Positions 19,243-19,537 of a DNA stretch of 19,537 bases are shown here, in pieces. The translations under genes were made by a program, and so were the position numbers. The notes beneath the pieces were generated by a model. It ran no database searches and was not told where the DNA came from. It was given only the letters and a program-made list of their open reading frames with translations. Each line of letters begins with the position of its first letter. Position 1 is the stretch's first letter. The DNA is from Monosporascus cannonballus (Eukaryota; Ascomycota; Sordariomycetes; Xylariales): assembly GCA_004154925.1 (NCBI GenBank), contig QJNS01000520.1, positions 1-19,537 on the forward strand, written 5' to 3'.

Positions 19243-19537
19243 TACAGGGTGCGTGGCTCGATGTTCGGGTCTTATCCTGGCGTTTATGATTAACCGAACT
19301 AAATCTTTGAGGTTCGACTTGGGCGGATGGATCCAAAGGTACGACATGAGCCCACGTTACACCTCCTGTAGGAACGCAAAATACACGCCTTCAGGTGCCC
19401 GGACCCCTTTTGAAAGTCGTTGAGTTCCGCTACAAAACCTTCTAGCTCCCCAAAACTCCCAATCGTGATTAGGCAGCCTGGCAAGTCCCCCTGGACTCCG
19501 CGGGCGAACCACCACGCCCCCCCCCGCGCGGCGGCGC
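19243..19537. other. 3' flank of phospholipase D and window edge
   Basis: These 295 bases follow the phospholipase D stop and probably hold its 3' UTR. No further gene is evident. The last ~21 bases are a C run followed by alternating C/G without A or T, a composition unlike the rest and, like the left end, suspect as a contig edge. Confidence 0.5.

Overview
The window looks like nuclear DNA of a filamentous ascomycete, most likely a Sordariomycete. The evidence is six intact protein genes of typical fungal type, most interrupted by short GT-AG introns (47-162 bp, several with a CTAAC-like branch point), a GC content near one half, and intergenic TAGG / TACCTAGGTA motifs. The class assignment is inference. 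Both ends look like contig ends: positions 1-87 are pure C, and the last bases are a C run followed by a CG-only tail.

Layout, left to right. Positions 88-2822 hold no recognisable gene. Next comes a WD40 gene for the ASTRA subunit Asa1 (2823-4328, +, 3 exons). It converges on an intronless gene for the RNase P/MRP subunit Pop4/Rpp29 (5082-5759, -). POP4 shares a 761-bp divergent upstream region, rich in TAGG motifs, with a five-exon PlsB/GNPAT-type acyltransferase gene (6521-9478, +) whose protein ends in a PTS1-like Ala-His-Leu. A decayed MFS sugar-transporter gene follows (10258-11970, -), with at least three frameshifts but still-visible introns. Then come a secreted protein of DUF7907 type (12522-13250, -), a HET-C2-type glycolipid transfer protein (14219-15082, -, 4 exons), and, divergently, a phospholipase D with two HKD motifs (16413-19242, +, 5 exons).

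Three of the six intact genes act on lipids: an acyltransferase leading to lysophosphatidic acid or acyl-DHAP, a glycolipid transfer protein, and a phospholipase D making phosphatidic acid. This may be chance; fungal housekeeping genes are not usually arranged by function, and I see no operon-like or biosynthetic-cluster logic. Asa1 and Pop4 are housekeeping functions. I found no mobile element, rRNA, convincing tRNA or CRISPR array. No wholly new system is evident. The points most worth a second look are the likely peroxisomal acyltransferase, the HET-C2 locus with a 19-bp minisatellite in an intron, the MFS pseudogene, the overlapping uORF before POP4, and the clustered TACCTAGGTA palindromes.
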